DNA of 64,000 bases from Brevibacillus reuszeri (GTDB lineage Bacteria; Bacillota; Bacilli; Brevibacillales; Brevibacillaceae), in assembly GCF_002897295.1 (NCBI RefSeq), contig NZ_BEXF01000001.1, positions 124,001 to 188,000 of the forward strand. The letters run 5' to 3'. Positions 18,779-27,494 of the stretch are shown here, piece by piece. The notes beneath the pieces were generated by a model. It saw only the letters and a list, made by a program, of their open reading frames with translations, did no database searches and was not told the DNA's origin. A program made the translations under genes and the position numbers. How positions within the stretch are numbered: position 1 is the first letter of the stretch; every line of letters begins with the position of its first letter.

Positions 18779-19291
18779 TTAGTAGATTGCTTCCCAGCCT
18801 GCTGGAGTTACGAACAGACGGATTGCTTTGATTTTACGGTCGTCCATCAGTGTGAAGTAATGGCGGTAGTTTGGCGGTACGGAAATTAGATCGCCAGGGG
18901 AGAGCTCAACGTCAAAGTAACGATCGTCCTTTCCTTTGATTGCAAAAATGCCATGACCGTCTACGCAGAAGCGGCACTCGTCATCTGTATGATGATGCTC
19001 TCCTTTGAATTTCACCAGCAGCTCATCCAAATTCGGAACTTTGTCGGACAGGACGATAATATCTGCTGTCAAGTAGCCGCGACGCTTGCTGATGTCGTCG
19101 ATTTCAGGCTTAAAGGTGTCCAGGATTTCTTGTTTTTCTTCATCAGTTGGGCTGTAGTTGTCGCGGTGCTTTGCATCCAAACGATCTACTCCCCAGTTTT
19201 CATAAATGATCCCTTGGGAATTCAGGAATGCAACTACTTCCTCTGGAGCGCTAATGTACTCGTTGTTGTCGTGAAAACGTACTTGTGCCAT
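18779..19291 (-). CDS. mtnD: Acireductone dioxygenase
   Basis: Methionine salvage enzyme: oxidises the acireductone 1,2-dihydroxy-3-keto-5-methylthiopentene to 2-keto-4-methylthiobutyrate and formate (Fe form). The 170-residue cupin shows the metal ligands in GEHHHTDDE and a further histidine in PPNYRHYF. The start at 19291 (MAQVRFHDNNEY) is preceded by GAGGA and gives the normal family length; a longer frame is a shadow. It is the last gene of the mtnW-mtnX-mtnB-mtnD operon and 14 bases after mtnB. Confidence 0.96.
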   Translation of the reverse strand: MAQVRFHDNNEYISAPEEVVAFLNSQGIIYENWGVDRLDAKHRDNYSPTDEEKQEILDTFKPEIDDISKRRGYLTADIIVLSDKVPNLDELLVKFKGEHHHTDDECRFCVDGHGIFAIKGKDDRYFDVELSPGDLISVPPNYRHYFTLMDDRKIKAIRLFVTPAGWEAIY

Positions 19292-19304
19292 CGTAAAATC
19301 CTCC

Positions 19305-19961
19305 TCAATTAGTAGATGTAGTGGACACGGCAGCTTGGCGCAGTTGCAGCCAGCGGGCGTGGTACTCAAACAGGAATTCAAATGCTTCCAGATGACGCTT
19401 GGCTTCGAAGTCGTTGCCGCCCCAGGCGTAAATTCCGTGGTTGCGAATGAGAACCCCAGGGACTTCAGGGGTGATTACTTTTTCGATTGCGGCTGCTAGA
19501 GTTGGAATATCGGCAAAGTTCTCAACAATCGGAACCGTGATTTGTGCGTTTTCTTCCCAGATTCCCAGACCCTTGATCAGCTCCTGCCCCTGGATGGAGA
19601 AGGCGCGTTGTCCAAAGTACAGCTCAGAGATGAGGTTGTTCCAAACCGTATGAACATGGAAGCAGGCACCTGCCTGCGGGAATTTGTTGTAGACGACCGC
19701 GTGGATCAAGGTTTCCGCCGAAGGCTTTAGCGCTGTTGCATCTACCGGGCGGGAGTCTTTGTCCACTACCAGATAATCTTCTGGGGAAAGCTTTGTTTTA
19801 TCCTTGCCGCTTGCTGTTACCGCGAATTGCAGCGGTTCACTCTTTATTTTAATCGAAAGATTGCCACTGGTGCCGGGGAACCAGTCCCGTCGGGCAAAAG
19901 TTAGCTTGGCGTCATCGAGACGACGAAATGCGTCCAGGCGCTCTTCTAGGGTTGCTGTCAT
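19305..19961 (-). CDS. mtnB: Methylthioribulose-1-phosphate dehydratase
   Basis: Methionine salvage: dehydrates 5-methylthioribulose 1-phosphate to the diketo compound used by MtnW. 218 residues of the class II aldolase/adducin fold, with the N-terminal WFPGTSGNLSIK motif and zinc ligands in HVHTVWNN plus a later histidine (IRNHGIYAWG). It lies 3 bases after mtnX and 14 before mtnD in the SAM-riboswitch-controlled operon. GAGGTCGTC upstream of the ATG at 19961 acts as the ribosome site. Confidence 0.96.
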   Translation of the reverse strand: MTATLEERLDAFRRLDDAKLTFARRDWFPGTSGNLSIKIKSEPLQFAVTASGKDKTKLSPEDYLVVDKDSRPVDATALKPSAETLIHAVVYNKFPQAGACFHVHTVWNNLISELYFGQRAFSIQGQELIKGLGIWEENAQITVPIVENFADIPTLAAAIEKVITPEVPGVLIRNHGIYAWGGNDFEAKRHLEAFEFLFEYHARWLQLRQAAVSTTSTN

Positions 19962-19964
19962 GGA

Positions 19965-20639
19965 TCAGACGACCTCCTGTTGCAATTGGATTTCTTTTAA
20001 AATAGCAATCACGTCGTGGAACGTGGCAAAGGTTTGATGTGGCAATTGCAGCTCCACCGATTTTTGAGCGAGGAAGGAGCGAGCGATCACAAAATCAGCA
20101 ATCTTTGCACCTGCCAAATCAGTGATGGAATCGCCGATGACGACGCGGTAATGATCAGCAGGGTCATAGCGGCGAATGATGGTGGTCTTGCACATTCCAC
20201 AGCCGTTTGTGCAGTGTTCGTCGCAGGAGTGCGGCCATGTAATGGTAATACGTTCGCCTGAGAAATCACTGCCATTGCAGTAGATAGGCACACCGGACAG
20301 ATCAAACGGTGCGAGGATCGGCTCTACGAAAAAGTCGATTCCCCCGCTCGTAATCAACAGCTCGATGCCTTCGCTGCGGCAAAAGCTTACGAATTCGGCA
20401 AAGCCGGGACGAATAGAAGCTTCGTTTACGATATAGTCCACGATCTCTTGGCGCAGGGAAGAGGGGAGAAGCTGAAACAGCTTGCCTACTCCTTCCTGTA
20501 CGCTTATCTTTTGGGAAAGGATTTGCTCGGTCAGCGCTTCCCACTCAGGGGGAGCAAACTTGCGAACAATCGCTACGATATTGTCTTTTTCCGTGATGGT
20601 TCCATCGAAGTCGCAGAAGAGGACCAGCTTTTTGCTCAT
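19965..20639 (-). CDS. mtnX: 2-hydroxy-3-keto-5-methylthiopentenyl-1-phosphate phosphatase
   Basis: Methionine salvage: removes the phosphate from the MtnW product to give the acireductone. 224 residues of the HAD superfamily, with nucleophile motif FCDFDGTIT (about residues 7-15) and the late VIGDSITDLAGA acidic motif. The start at 20639 is chosen since its ATG overlaps the mtnW stop (ATGA); a frame 5 codons longer exists. With separate mtnW and mtnX genes, the organism uses the two-enzyme Bacillus route instead of the fused MtnC enolase-phosphatase. Confidence 0.95.
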   Translation of the reverse strand: MSKKLVLFCDFDGTITEKDNIVAIVRKFAPPEWEALTEQILSQKISVQEGVGKLFQLLPSSLRQEIVDYIVNEASIRPGFAEFVSFCRSEGIELLITSGGIDFFVEPILAPFDLSGVPIYCNGSDFSGERITITWPHSCDEHCTNGCGMCKTTIIRRYDPADHYRVVIGDSITDLAGAKIADFVIARSFLAQKSVELQLPHQTFATFHDVIAILKEIQLQQEVV

Positions 20640-21850
20640 CGTCCGCCACCCCATTTCTGCAGGGCAATAGCCAGCTCTGGCGATTCAGACGCCGCATCCT
20701 GCAACGTATGTCCAGCTGTGACTCCTTTGATTGCAGCGACGAATGCTTTTGCTCCTGCGGTCGCTCCGCCTGGATGGCCGTGAATTCCACCGCCAGCATT
20801 GACGATTTGATCCAATCCGAAGTCTGCAAACAGCTGTGGCACGAGGCCAGGATGTATTCCGGCAGACGGAACCGGGAATGAACGGCGGATACCCTCCAGT
20901 GGTGCCGTGAGATTTTGGGCAAGCTGGAGTGCTTCCGTTTTGTCCAAGGCTACATTGCCGTATGGGGACGGGAACAGTACCAGGTCAGCACCTGCGATCC
21001 GCATTAATGTACCGAGCAATAGCGGAGTGGCAATCCCGTAATCAGGCGATGGATAATACGCACCAGCCAAAGCCGGGTGAGCCATGATAGGCACGCGGAC
21101 ATCCGGGTCCTGTGCAAGTCTGTGCAAAGCGTCAAAGCCAAAGGCCAGTACGTTGAACAGCAGGCAATCAGCACCTGCTTCAACCGCACGCTTTGCCTTT
21201 TCATTCAGCTCGTGTACAGGACCAGTCAGGTTGGCTGCATACAGGACAGGCTTGCCTGTTTCCGCCTCCGTTTCCTCTGCAATTTGCTTAAATGCTTTGA
21301 TTCGCTCCAAAAAAGGTGCACGATCATCTGCAAAGAAGATTTCGTCATCTTTGACCAGATCAACACCGCCCAATGCCTGGGCACGAAACTGTGTCTTCAA
21401 ATCATCAAATGGTAGGCCGAGGCAGGATTTGAAAATGCTCATCAGAAGCGGACGATCGTGCGCACTTAAACGGCTGCGTAGTCCGTCGATTCCGTATTTC
21501 GGACCCGGGAAGGCTGTCAGGAATGAATCTGGAAAAACGACGTCAACGAGCTTGATTTTCCCATCCATGGAGAGCTTTCCGAAAATGCCTGTCAACAGAG
21601 ACGGAATATCTTGTGTAAAATTCCGAGTAGGGTAGCTGACGGTTATCAAACCACGAGTTTCCCCGTTCGGAAGTGTTTCAAGCGGGGTCGCACTTACGGC
21701 TTCGCCCAAATATGGCTGCAGCTCTGCTTGCTTGGCAGCGGGCAGGTCAGTCCATGATCCGACTGTCATTCCGACTGCGATTGCAGCTGCTTTTTTGTTT
21801 AGATCCTTGGCTTGTGTCAAATAAGTTACGAGGATGCGTTGCTCACTCAT
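20636..21850 (-). CDS. mtnW: 2,3-diketo-5-methylthiopentyl-1-phosphate enolase (RuBisCO-like)
   Basis: RuBisCO-like protein of methionine salvage that enolises 2,3-diketo-5-methylthiopentyl 1-phosphate; it does not fix CO2. 404 residues from the ATG at 21850 (MSEQRILVTYLT), which has AAGGAGG upstream; longer frames run into the leader. The RuBisCO active-site lysine region appears as GGVDLVKDDEIF (lysine, then Asp-Asp-Glu), and NAGGGIHGHPGG matches the phosphate-binding loop. First gene of mtnWXBD, directly behind a SAM-I riboswitch. Confidence 0.95.
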   Translation of the reverse strand: MSEQRILVTYLTQAKDLNKKAAAIAVGMTVGSWTDLPAAKQAELQPYLGEAVSATPLETLPNGETRGLITVSYPTRNFTQDIPSLLTGIFGKLSMDGKIKLVDVVFPDSFLTAFPGPKYGIDGLRSRLSAHDRPLLMSIFKSCLGLPFDDLKTQFRAQALGGVDLVKDDEIFFADDRAPFLERIKAFKQIAEETEAETGKPVLYAANLTGPVHELNEKAKRAVEAGADCLLFNVLAFGFDALHRLAQDPDVRVPIMAHPALAGAYYPSPDYGIATPLLLGTLMRIAGADLVLFPSPYGNVALDKTEALQLAQNLTAPLEGIRRSFPVPSAGIHPGLVPQLFADFGLDQIVNAGGGIHGHPGGATAGAKAFVAAIKGVTAGHTLQDAASESPELAIALQKWGGGR

Positions 21851-21900
21851 GCCAGGGCTAATCCTCCTTTTTGTTCGTACAGGAAACGTACAGGAAATGT

Positions 21901-21926
21901 AAAAAGCCTCCCCGTGAGTAGGGAGG
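21901..21926 (-). terminator. Riboswitch-controlled terminator before mtnW
   Basis: On the minus strand GCCTCCC and GGGGAGGC arms around a short loop are followed by five T (21905-21901). It lies between the SAM-I aptamer and the mtnW ribosome site, as expected for SAM-induced termination. Confidence 0.9.
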
Positions 21927-22012
21927 CGGTTGTCGACTATAAAAGAGTCTTCGTCTCCTCTCATCTCTCGGGTCAGTAGCCGAGACGCGCAGAAGTGGTT
22001 CTCCTGTCTCGA

Positions 22013-22122
22013 CTCTTATCCGTTGGAATTAGCACCGTTTCGCTATTCTATCAATCAAAAATAGAAGAGCGCCGGTTGCCGGGCATCATAGGGCCAGTCC
22101 CTCAGCCAGCTCGCGATAAGAG
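22013..22122 (-). promoter_or_regulatory. SAM-I riboswitch (S-box) upstream of mtnWXBD
   Basis: The minus strand shows the S-box core in order: CTCTTATC (P1 5' arm), GAGGGACTGGCCC, ATGATGCCCGGCAACC, GGTGCTAATTCCA and GATAAGAG (P1 3' arm, 22013-22020). Known mechanism: SAM binding favours the downstream terminator, so the salvage operon is on when SAM is scarce. Confidence 0.97.
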
Positions 22123-22163
22123 TAATATGGTTCACACGCTGTTTCATCGTGTGCAATACCATC

Positions 22164-22192
22164 ATGATAAGACGATATGAACCGGGAGTCAA
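22164..22192 (-). promoter_or_regulatory. Sigma-A promoter of mtnWXBD
   Basis: Minus strand TTGACT (22192-22187), 17-base spacer, TATCAT (22169-22164). The predicted start lies about 35 bases ahead of the SAM-I aptamer. Confidence 0.75.
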
Positions 22193-22243
22193 ATTGTTTT
22201 TCCGCCAAGTGTGCACAAAAGAACAAAGGAAATGTGGACGAGG

Positions 22244-22271
22244 TGAAACTTTTTTCCGTGCAAAGCGTGGT
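22244..22271 (+). promoter_or_regulatory. ECF-type promoter of the sigma/anti-sigma genes
   Basis: TGAAAC (22244-22249), 16-base spacer containing a T-run, then CGTGGT (22266-22271). This is the TGAAAC/CGT pattern of group IV (ECF) sigma promoters of Bacillus and lies directly in front of an ECF sigma gene, so autoregulation is likely. The predicted transcription start is close to 22277. Confidence 0.7.
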
Positions 22272-22309
22272 AGTCAATGAAAGGGTGTGGAAGCGTTGGG
22301 AAAGTAAGC

Positions 22310-22801
22310 TTGGACGACGTGTACAAACTGCACGTAAACGATATATACCGCTACCTTTTCCGGCTGACACGCGATGCACGGCAGGCAGAGGACCTGACGC
22401 AGGAAACCTTTTTCCGCGCCTTTTTGTCCCTGGACGATTACCACGGGGAAAAAGTCAGGCCGTGGCTGTTCAAGGTAGCGTATCACGCCTTTGTCGATTG
22501 GCATCGCAAACAGGCGAAGCGACCCTTACAGCTTGTAGGACAGCTGCCTGAACATGCAGATCAGCAGGTGGATGATCCTGCGGAAACTGTGGTGAACAAG
22601 GAGATGTGGGAAATGGCTCAGGAAATTCTTCTGCAGCTCCCGGAAAAGCAAAAGCAGGTCATTCTGCTTGCAGCAGCCTCCTTTTCCTATGCAGAAATCG
22701 CAGAAATATTGGGTATCGATGTGGCTGACGTAAAGCGTTCCCTGTTTCGAGGGCGGCAAAAGATGCGAAAGTTGTGGAGGGATGGAGCAGATGGAGAATA
22801 A
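22310..22801 (+). CDS. ECF RNA polymerase sigma factor
   Basis: 163-residue sigma-70 factor of the extracytoplasmic-function group: region 2 about residues 5-75 (DIYRYLFRLTRDARQAEDLTQETF split over two helices, then WLFKVAYHAFVDWHR) and region 4 about 105-155 (QVILLAAASFSYAEIAEILG helix-turn-helix). I place the start at TTG 22310 (MDDVYKLHV). The ATG at 22277 would coincide with the predicted transcription start and lacks a ribosome site, and related ECF proteins start with a similar MDDIYKLY-like sequence. It overlaps the next gene by 11 bases. Target stress or signal unknown. Confidence 0.92.
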   Translation: MDDVYKLHVNDIYRYLFRLTRDARQAEDLTQETFFRAFLSLDDYHGEKVRPWLFKVAYHAFVDWHRKQAKRPLQLVGQLPEHADQQVDDPAETVVNKEMWEMAQEILLQLPEKQKQVILLAAASFSYAEIAEILGIDVADVKRSLFRGRQKMRKLWRDGADGE

Positions 22802-23993
22802 AGACAAAAATAGCCGGGATCAAAAGCTGCTCGCTTACCTGCGAGGAGAAATGACAGAGGGCGAGGAGCAAAGGCTCGGAGAAGAAGTAATCAGAGATGA
22901 GGAATACGCCCAGCGATTAGAACGGCTACTGTTGGGGGAAGAGCAAGGCACTAGCTCTGACCCCGGCAAAGAGGCGCCTGCCGCTCTGACAGAAGAGAAA
23001 CAGCGTGCTATTATTCGGCGGGGAAAATGGAGGATGCGCCTGTCTAATTCCGCGTTTACGATGGGGCTTGCCTTCTTTGCAGGTGTCTTGCTGTTTGTGG
23101 TGAACGGCTGGTTTGGTTCCCTGATGCATGACGATTTGTTCCGAGTCGCCAAGGATATGGTCAACTTCACGCAGCCTGGCGTAAGTGTAGGCAGCAGTGG
23201 CTCAGAGGTCGGTTTATTCTACGGCAAGATCAGGATGGAACTATGTGAGCGGATAGGGAGCGAGGATAAAAACGCAGGAACCTTCGAAAGCACCAACTTT
23301 TTGTGGAAAACCAGTGCAAAGCCAGAGTGGACAAACGGGATCAGAGAGCAAAAGCTCTTTTTCAACTACCCGATTACGGGGCAGAAGTTGATGCCGGCGG
23401 ACTCGGAGCATCTGCGTAAACCTGCCTGGACGACGATGGAAAAGCTGCCGGAGGGCACAGTATCTCAGCTGGCCATCTCCTTTGACCATTTATTGAGCTA
23501 CGAGGAATATTACGCACTAATTTCCCGATATGTCAGCAACGATGCATTTGAAACAGTCTGGTTTGCTGTTGATTCGGGGCAGGAACAAGCACGCATTGAG
23601 GCTGATGAAGGAGTTCGTCTTCTCGGGGCTGGTGACGTCTGGGGATTTGCGGAGCGGGAGCTAAACTATGGGAATGCCCCGATTCAGGTCAACGGCGAAG
23701 GACCACGCCGGGCAGCAGCTTATTTGAGCGAAATGAAATATCTTTCCGAACAGGAGCGGCTGACCAATGAAATAGGGTCTAGCTTGGTTTCCAGAGGCAA
23801 GCCTCAAATTGCCGAGCGTTACCAGTACATGCAAAAAAATGGCGTCCGTATCTACGGTGCTGTTTTGACAGGACCGACCAAGGAGCTGCTCAAGCTGCAA
23901 CAGGAAAAGTCGATTACAGCGGCTTTTTTGGGCAAGGTGGACTGGTGGAATTGGGATCGCCCAGCTGCTTCTGGGGCGTACTACAGCTGGTAG
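22791..23993 (+). CDS. Anti-sigma factor, single-pass membrane protein
   Basis: About 400 residues: an N-terminal acidic cytoplasmic part (residues 1-80) with the QKLLAYLRGEMTEGEEQRL helix region found in sigma regulators, one transmembrane helix (about 88-108, AFTMGLAFFAGVLLFVVNGW), and a large extracytoplasmic domain (about 110-400). It follows the layout of the sigma factor regulator N- and C-terminal domain proteins of Bacillales. No zinc-binding HxxxCxxC motif is seen. The start overlaps the sigma gene (ATG 22791; ATG 22782 also possible), the usual arrangement for a cognate pair. It should hold the sigma factor at the membrane until a surface signal arrives. Confidence 0.88.
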   Translation: MENKDKNSRDQKLLAYLRGEMTEGEEQRLGEEVIRDEEYAQRLERLLLGEEQGTSSDPGKEAPAALTEEKQRAIIRRGKWRMRLSNSAFTMGLAFFAGVLLFVVNGWFGSLMHDDLFRVAKDMVNFTQPGVSVGSSGSEVGLFYGKIRMELCERIGSEDKNAGTFESTNFLWKTSAKPEWTNGIREQKLFFNYPITGQKLMPADSEHLRKPAWTTMEKLPEGTVSQLAISFDHLLSYEEYYALISRYVSNDAFETVWFAVDSGQEQARIEADEGVRLLGAGDVWGFAERELNYGNAPIQVNGEGPRRAAAYLSEMKYLSEQERLTNEIGSSLVSRGKPQIAERYQYMQKNGVRIYGAVLTGPTKELLKLQQEKSITAAFLGKVDWWNWDRPAASGAYYSW

Positions 23994-24025
23994 TAAAAAT
24001 GGATGGAGGCAGCTGAAAAAGGGTG

Positions 24026-24054
24026 TTGACAGCGTGTAAGTGTGGCTGTATGAT
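24026..24054 (+). promoter_or_regulatory. Sigma-A promoter of mtnKA
   Basis: TTGACA (24026-24031), 17-base spacer, TATGAT (24049-24054); the start near 24061 is 25-30 bases ahead of the SAM-I aptamer. Confidence 0.82.
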
Positions 24055-24085
24055 TCAAACTAAATCATAATTGCATACGATGGAT

Positions 24086-24232
24086 ACCTTATCCAGAGAA
24101 GGTGGAGGGACTGGCCCGATGATACCCGGCAACCGACATGACGCTCTTTGGTCGCTTTTGTAGCGATTAAAGTTTCAGGCGACGTGCACGGTGCTAATTC
24201 CTGCAGAAACAAAAGTGGTCTGGAAGATAAGG
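24086..24232 (+). promoter_or_regulatory. SAM-I riboswitch (S-box) upstream of mtnKA
   Basis: Plus strand S-box core: CTTATCCAGAG (from 24088), GGTGGAGGGACTGGCCC, GATGATACCCGGCAACC, GGTGCTAATTCC and the closing GATAAG (24226-24231). The variable arm is larger than in the mtnW copy. A terminator follows at 24271-24302, so SAM should switch mtnKA off. Confidence 0.97.
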
Positions 24233-24270
24233 GGGACAAAGACACGTTTATTTTGTACGTGACGACAGCG

Positions 24271-24302
24271 ACCTCTTTTCTTCGGGAAAAGAGGTCTTTT
24301 TG
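24271..24302 (+). terminator. Riboswitch-controlled terminator before mtnK
   Basis: ACCTCTTTTC and GAAAAGAGGT arms around a TTCG-containing loop, followed by five T, between the aptamer and the mtnK start. Confidence 0.92.
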
Positions 24303-24398
24303 CATATCTGAAATGGCTGCAGTTTGATTGCTAGACTGGGGCAAGCATCCAGTCCACTAGAGATAAATACAAAATGACATTGAGGGGAGTAATGAATC

Positions 24399-25628
24399 AT
24401 GGCTTATCGTGCGTTGACCGAGCAGGAAGCAGTGGAGTACGTAAAGGGTTTGCCAGGTCTGTTTACTGAGGGAGCAGAGCTGACGAGTCACGAAATCGGG
24501 GATGGAAACCTCAATCTGGTGTTTGATATTCAAGAGAAAGCTACCGGAAAGAGCGTGATTGTGAAGCAGGCGTTGCCATTTGCGCGTGTGGTTGGGGAAT
24601 CATGGCCGCTGACGATTGATCGTGCACGTATCGAGAGCGAAGCCCTGCGTATTCAGCACAAATACGTACCTGATCTCGTACCGGAAGTGTATCATTTTGA
24701 CCAGGAGCTGGCTTTGACCGTAATGGAAAACGTCGGTGACCACATCATTATGCGCAAAGGTCTCATCGAAGGAAAGCGTTACCCGCTCTTTGCCAAGCAA
24801 ATTGGTCGTTTCATGGCGCAAACCTTGTTCTACACATCTGATCTCGGGGCGCATCCATACGAAAAAAAGGCGTTAGTCGGAACATTCCTAAATCCCGAAT
24901 TATGCAAAATTACTGAAGATCTGGTCTTTACTGATCCTTACGAAAATGCACCAACGAATAACTTCAATCCATTGATTCGCCCGGAAGTAGAAGCGATCTG
25001 GAGCAACAAGCCACTGAAGCTCGAAATCGCCAAGCTTAAATATGACTTTTTGACTCGCGCAGAAGCGCTTTTGCACGGTGATTTGCATACAGGAAGCATC
25101 TTTATTACCGAAACGAGCTTGAAAGCTATTGACCCTGAATTTGCTTACTACGGCCCAATCGGCTTTGATATCGGTGCGGTCATTGCCAACCTCCTGCTCA
25201 ATTACGCTGGTCAGCACGGTTTGCAAAAAGACCAAGGAGAACGGGACGCATACCGCGAATACTTACTGGAGACGGTCGAAGATGTTTGGAACGAATTCGT
25301 CTCTCAGTTTGTTCAGCTGTGGCATAAACAGGCAAAAGAACGCAGCGCTCACGTAGAAGGCCTCTGGCAGAGCTATGTAGAACGACTGATTCAGGACACG
25401 GCCGGTTATGCTGGCTGCAAAATCCTGCGCCGCGTGATTGGGCTAGCGGGAGTGGCAGATTTGAATGCCATCGAGGATGAGCAAACGCGTGCAGAAGCAG
25501 AACGTTTGGCGCTGGCTATTGGTGAAGCGCTGATCCTCGGCCGCGGCAATGTAGGCGAATCAACAGACATCACGGACATTGTCCGTACAGTTACCGCACG
25601 CTACTATCAGGAGGCTACCACGGTATGA
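24399..25628 (+). CDS. mtnK: 5-methylthioribose kinase
   Basis: Methionine salvage: ATP-dependent phosphorylation of 5-methylthioribose to the 1-phosphate, the substrate of MtnA. 409 residues with an aminoglycoside-phosphotransferase-like kinase fold: VIVKQALPF (ATP-binding lysine), [14 protein letters not shown] (catalytic loop, about residues 228-241) and [11 protein letters not shown] (metal-binding aspartate). It has a GAGGGGAG ribosome site and overlaps mtnA by 4 bases (ATGA). Placed behind its own SAM-I riboswitch, convergent in purpose with but separate from mtnWXBD. Confidence 0.97.
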   Translation: MAYRALTEQEAVEYVKGLPGLFTEGAELTSHEIGDGNLNLVFDIQEKATGKSVIVKQALPFARVVGESWPLTIDRARIESEALRIQHKYVPDLVPEVYHFDQELALTVMENVGDHIIMRKGLIEGKRYPLFAKQIGRFMAQTLFYTSDLGAHPYEKKALVGTFLNPELCKITEDLVFTDPYENAPTNNFNPLIRPEVEAIWSNKPLKLEIAKLKYDFLTRAEALLHGDLHTGSIFITETSLKAIDPEFAYYGPIGFDIGAVIANLLLNYAGQHGLQKDQGERDAYREYLLETVEDVWNEFVSQFVQLWHKQAKERSAHVEGLWQSYVERLIQDTAGYAGCKILRRVIGLAGVADLNAIEDEQTRAEAERLALAIGEALILGRGNVGESTDITDIVRTVTARYYQEATTV

Positions 25629-26665
25629 CAACGAGTACACAATTTGCGCCGGTCAAGTGGGAGAACGATTGCCTCGTTCTGCTTGATCAAACGCGCTTGC
25701 CAGTAGAAACGATTTATTTGAACCTGACGACATCCGAGGAAGTATGGGCATCCATTCGCCATTTGCAAGTACGCGGAGCACCTGCAATCGGAATGGCTGC
25801 GGCATATGGACTCTATCTGGGCGTTCGCGGCAGCGAGGCAGAATCACACGAGCAATTTTGGAAAGAATTGACCAAGCAGGCTGACTACCTGGGCACTTCC
25901 CGCCCAACTGCGGTCAATCTGTTCTGGGCGCTGGATCGCATCAAGGCCCGTGTGGAAAAAGAGAAAGGTTTGTCTGTTGCTGAGCTGAAGGCTGCGGTGC
26001 TTGACGAGGCTCTGGCGATTCAAAAAGAGGATGCTGAGGTGTGCCGGACAATCGGTGAGCATTTGCTGACGCTTCTGCACGATGGCATGGGCATTCTCAC
26101 GCACTGCAACCCTGGCGCACTGGCGACAGCGGCCTATGGAACGGCGACTGCTCCGTTTTATTTGGCAAAAGAACGCGGCTGGAACCTTAAAGTATACGCA
26201 GACGAAACGCGTCCAGTCCTGCAAGGCGCACGTCTGACCGCCTATGAGCTCCAGCAGGCGGGTATTGATGTGACGCTGATCTGCGATAACATGGCAGCAA
26301 TGGTAATGTCTCAAGGCAAAGTAGAGGCAGTCATCGTAGGGACAGATCGTGTAGCAGCAAATGGTGACGTTGCAAACAAAATCGGAACGTACGGCGTGGC
26401 TGTACTTGCCAAAGCTCACGGGATTCCGTTTTATGTAGCAGCTCCACTGTCCTCTGTCGATCTGGAAACAGCAACAGGTGCTGATATTCCGATTGAAGAG
26501 CGTCCAGCAGAGGAAATTACGCATGGACTCGGGAAGCAAGTCGCACCAGACGATATCAAAGTATACAATCCCGCATTCGATGTGACGCCTGCGAGGTACA
26601 TCACAGCAATTGTGACGGAAACAGGCATTTTCAAGCCAGAAGAAATCGGTAAAAGCAAAAAGTAA
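25625..26665 (+). CDS. mtnA: Methylthioribose-1-phosphate isomerase
   Basis: Methionine salvage: isomerises 5-methylthioribose 1-phosphate to 5-methylthioribulose 1-phosphate, which feeds MtnB. 346 residues of the eIF2B-like fold with the family's [13 protein letters not shown] motif near residue 50, the catalytic cysteine in [11 protein letters not shown] (about residue 160) and the aspartate in [17 protein letters not shown] (about residue 240). Coupled to mtnK by a 4-base overlap. Together mtnK-A and mtnW-X-B-D cover the path from methylthioribose to 2-keto-4-methylthiobutyrate; the final aminotransferase is not adjacent. Confidence 0.97.
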   Translation: MTTSTQFAPVKWENDCLVLLDQTRLPVETIYLNLTTSEEVWASIRHLQVRGAPAIGMAAAYGLYLGVRGSEAESHEQFWKELTKQADYLGTSRPTAVNLFWALDRIKARVEKEKGLSVAELKAAVLDEALAIQKEDAEVCRTIGEHLLTLLHDGMGILTHCNPGALATAAYGTATAPFYLAKERGWNLKVYADETRPVLQGARLTAYELQQAGIDVTLICDNMAAMVMSQGKVEAVIVGTDRVAANGDVANKIGTYGVAVLAKAHGIPFYVAAPLSSVDLETATGADIPIEERPAEEITHGLGKQVAPDDIKVYNPAFDVTPARYITAIVTETGIFKPEEIGKSKK

Positions 26666-26680
26666 ATGTTTCTTGCAGCA

Positions 26681-26712
26681 CGTCCGCCTCGCCATAGAGG
26701 TGGGCGTTTTTT
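26681..26712 (+). terminator. Intrinsic terminator after mtnA
   Basis: Ten-base arms 26681-26690 and 26697-26706 with two G-U pairs, 6-base loop and six T. Confidence 0.82.
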
Positions 26713-26810
26713 CATTACACACTTCTTGCCAAAAGATTCGTCCTGCACCATAATCGAGCATAAACAATGGAAAGCACACCAGTGCTACAGATTAATAAGG
26801 AGGGTTTGGT

Positions 26811-27380
26811 ATGAGGCACATCGTGATGACAGAGGAGTCGTATTTAAAGCAATTAGAGCTAGCGGACGCGACAGAGATGTTTTGGCTGACAGATACCAAC
26901 CGTGCTCATCTGAAGCAATGGCTGCCATGGCTCGATTTCACCAATCGGGTAGAGGATACAGCGGGCTTTATTCAAATGACAATCAACCAACATAATAACA
27001 ATCAAGGAACACACTATGGCATTTGGTTCAAAGGTCGTCTGGCAGGGACGCTGGGCGTTCATAATCTGGACTGGATCAATAAAAAGACCTCGATCGGCTA
27101 TTGGCTGGGAGCAGGATTCCAGGGCAACGGCTTGATGACAGAGGCAGTCGCTGTTTATATCGACAAGCTGATTTTTGATTCATGGGGAATGGAAAAGGTA
27201 ACCATTCAAGCGGCAACAGAGAACTGGAAAAGCAGATCGATCCCAGAGCGTCTGGGCTTTCAGCTGGAGGGCGTCCTGCGCCGTAATGAATTTTTGTACG
27301 ATCACTATGTCGATCATGCGGTATACAGCTTGCTGCGCGAAGAGTGGGATGATTTCAAGAATGAAAAAAAGTTAGATTGA
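26811..27380 (+). CDS. GNAT N-acetyltransferase, RimJ/RimL type
   Basis: 189 residues of the acetyl-CoA-dependent GNAT fold, most like the ribosomal-protein-serine acetyltransferase (RimL/YdaF) group: WLPWLDFTNRVEDTAGF in the N-terminal part, IGYWLGAGFQGNGLMTEAV as the acetyl-CoA loop (about residues 95-113), and a C-terminal ERLGFQLEGVLRRNEF strand-helix. The acceptor (a protein N-terminus, an antibiotic or a small molecule) cannot be decided. GGAGGG precedes the ATG; a terminator follows. It stands alone between mtnKA and the exporter operon. Confidence 0.88.
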   Translation: MRHIVMTEESYLKQLELADATEMFWLTDTNRAHLKQWLPWLDFTNRVEDTAGFIQMTINQHNNNQGTHYGIWFKGRLAGTLGVHNLDWINKKTSIGYWLGAGFQGNGLMTEAVAVYIDKLIFDSWGMEKVTIQAATENWKSRSIPERLGFQLEGVLRRNEFLYDHYVDHAVYSLLREEWDDFKNEKKLD

Positions 27381-27415
27381 CAAGGAAAATTCAGTAAATT
27401 ACGATGGAATAAGTA

Positions 27416-27450
27416 CAAAAAGGGGCTGCGTGATTCGCGCGCCCTTTTTT
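27416..27450 (+). terminator. Intrinsic terminator before the BmrCD-like operon
   Basis: AAAAAGGGGC (27417-27426) pairs with GCCCTTTTTT (27441-27450); a T-run ends it. It lies 44 bases before the next start, so it might also act as an attenuator for that operon, although no leader peptide is visible between. Confidence 0.8.
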
Positions 27451-27494
27451 AAGTGGAAGAAGAGATTGCCTGCAAATGAAATGAGGTGACGGAC

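Noticed and set aside
22177..22551. 124-codon frame overlapping the ECF sigma gene
   Set aside because: A different frame of the same strand; the sigma factor frame has clear region 2 and region 4 motifs and this one has none.
25844..26779. 311-codon open frame on the minus strand
   Set aside because: Antisense to mtnA and its terminator; translation looks random (Cys/Arg/His-rich).
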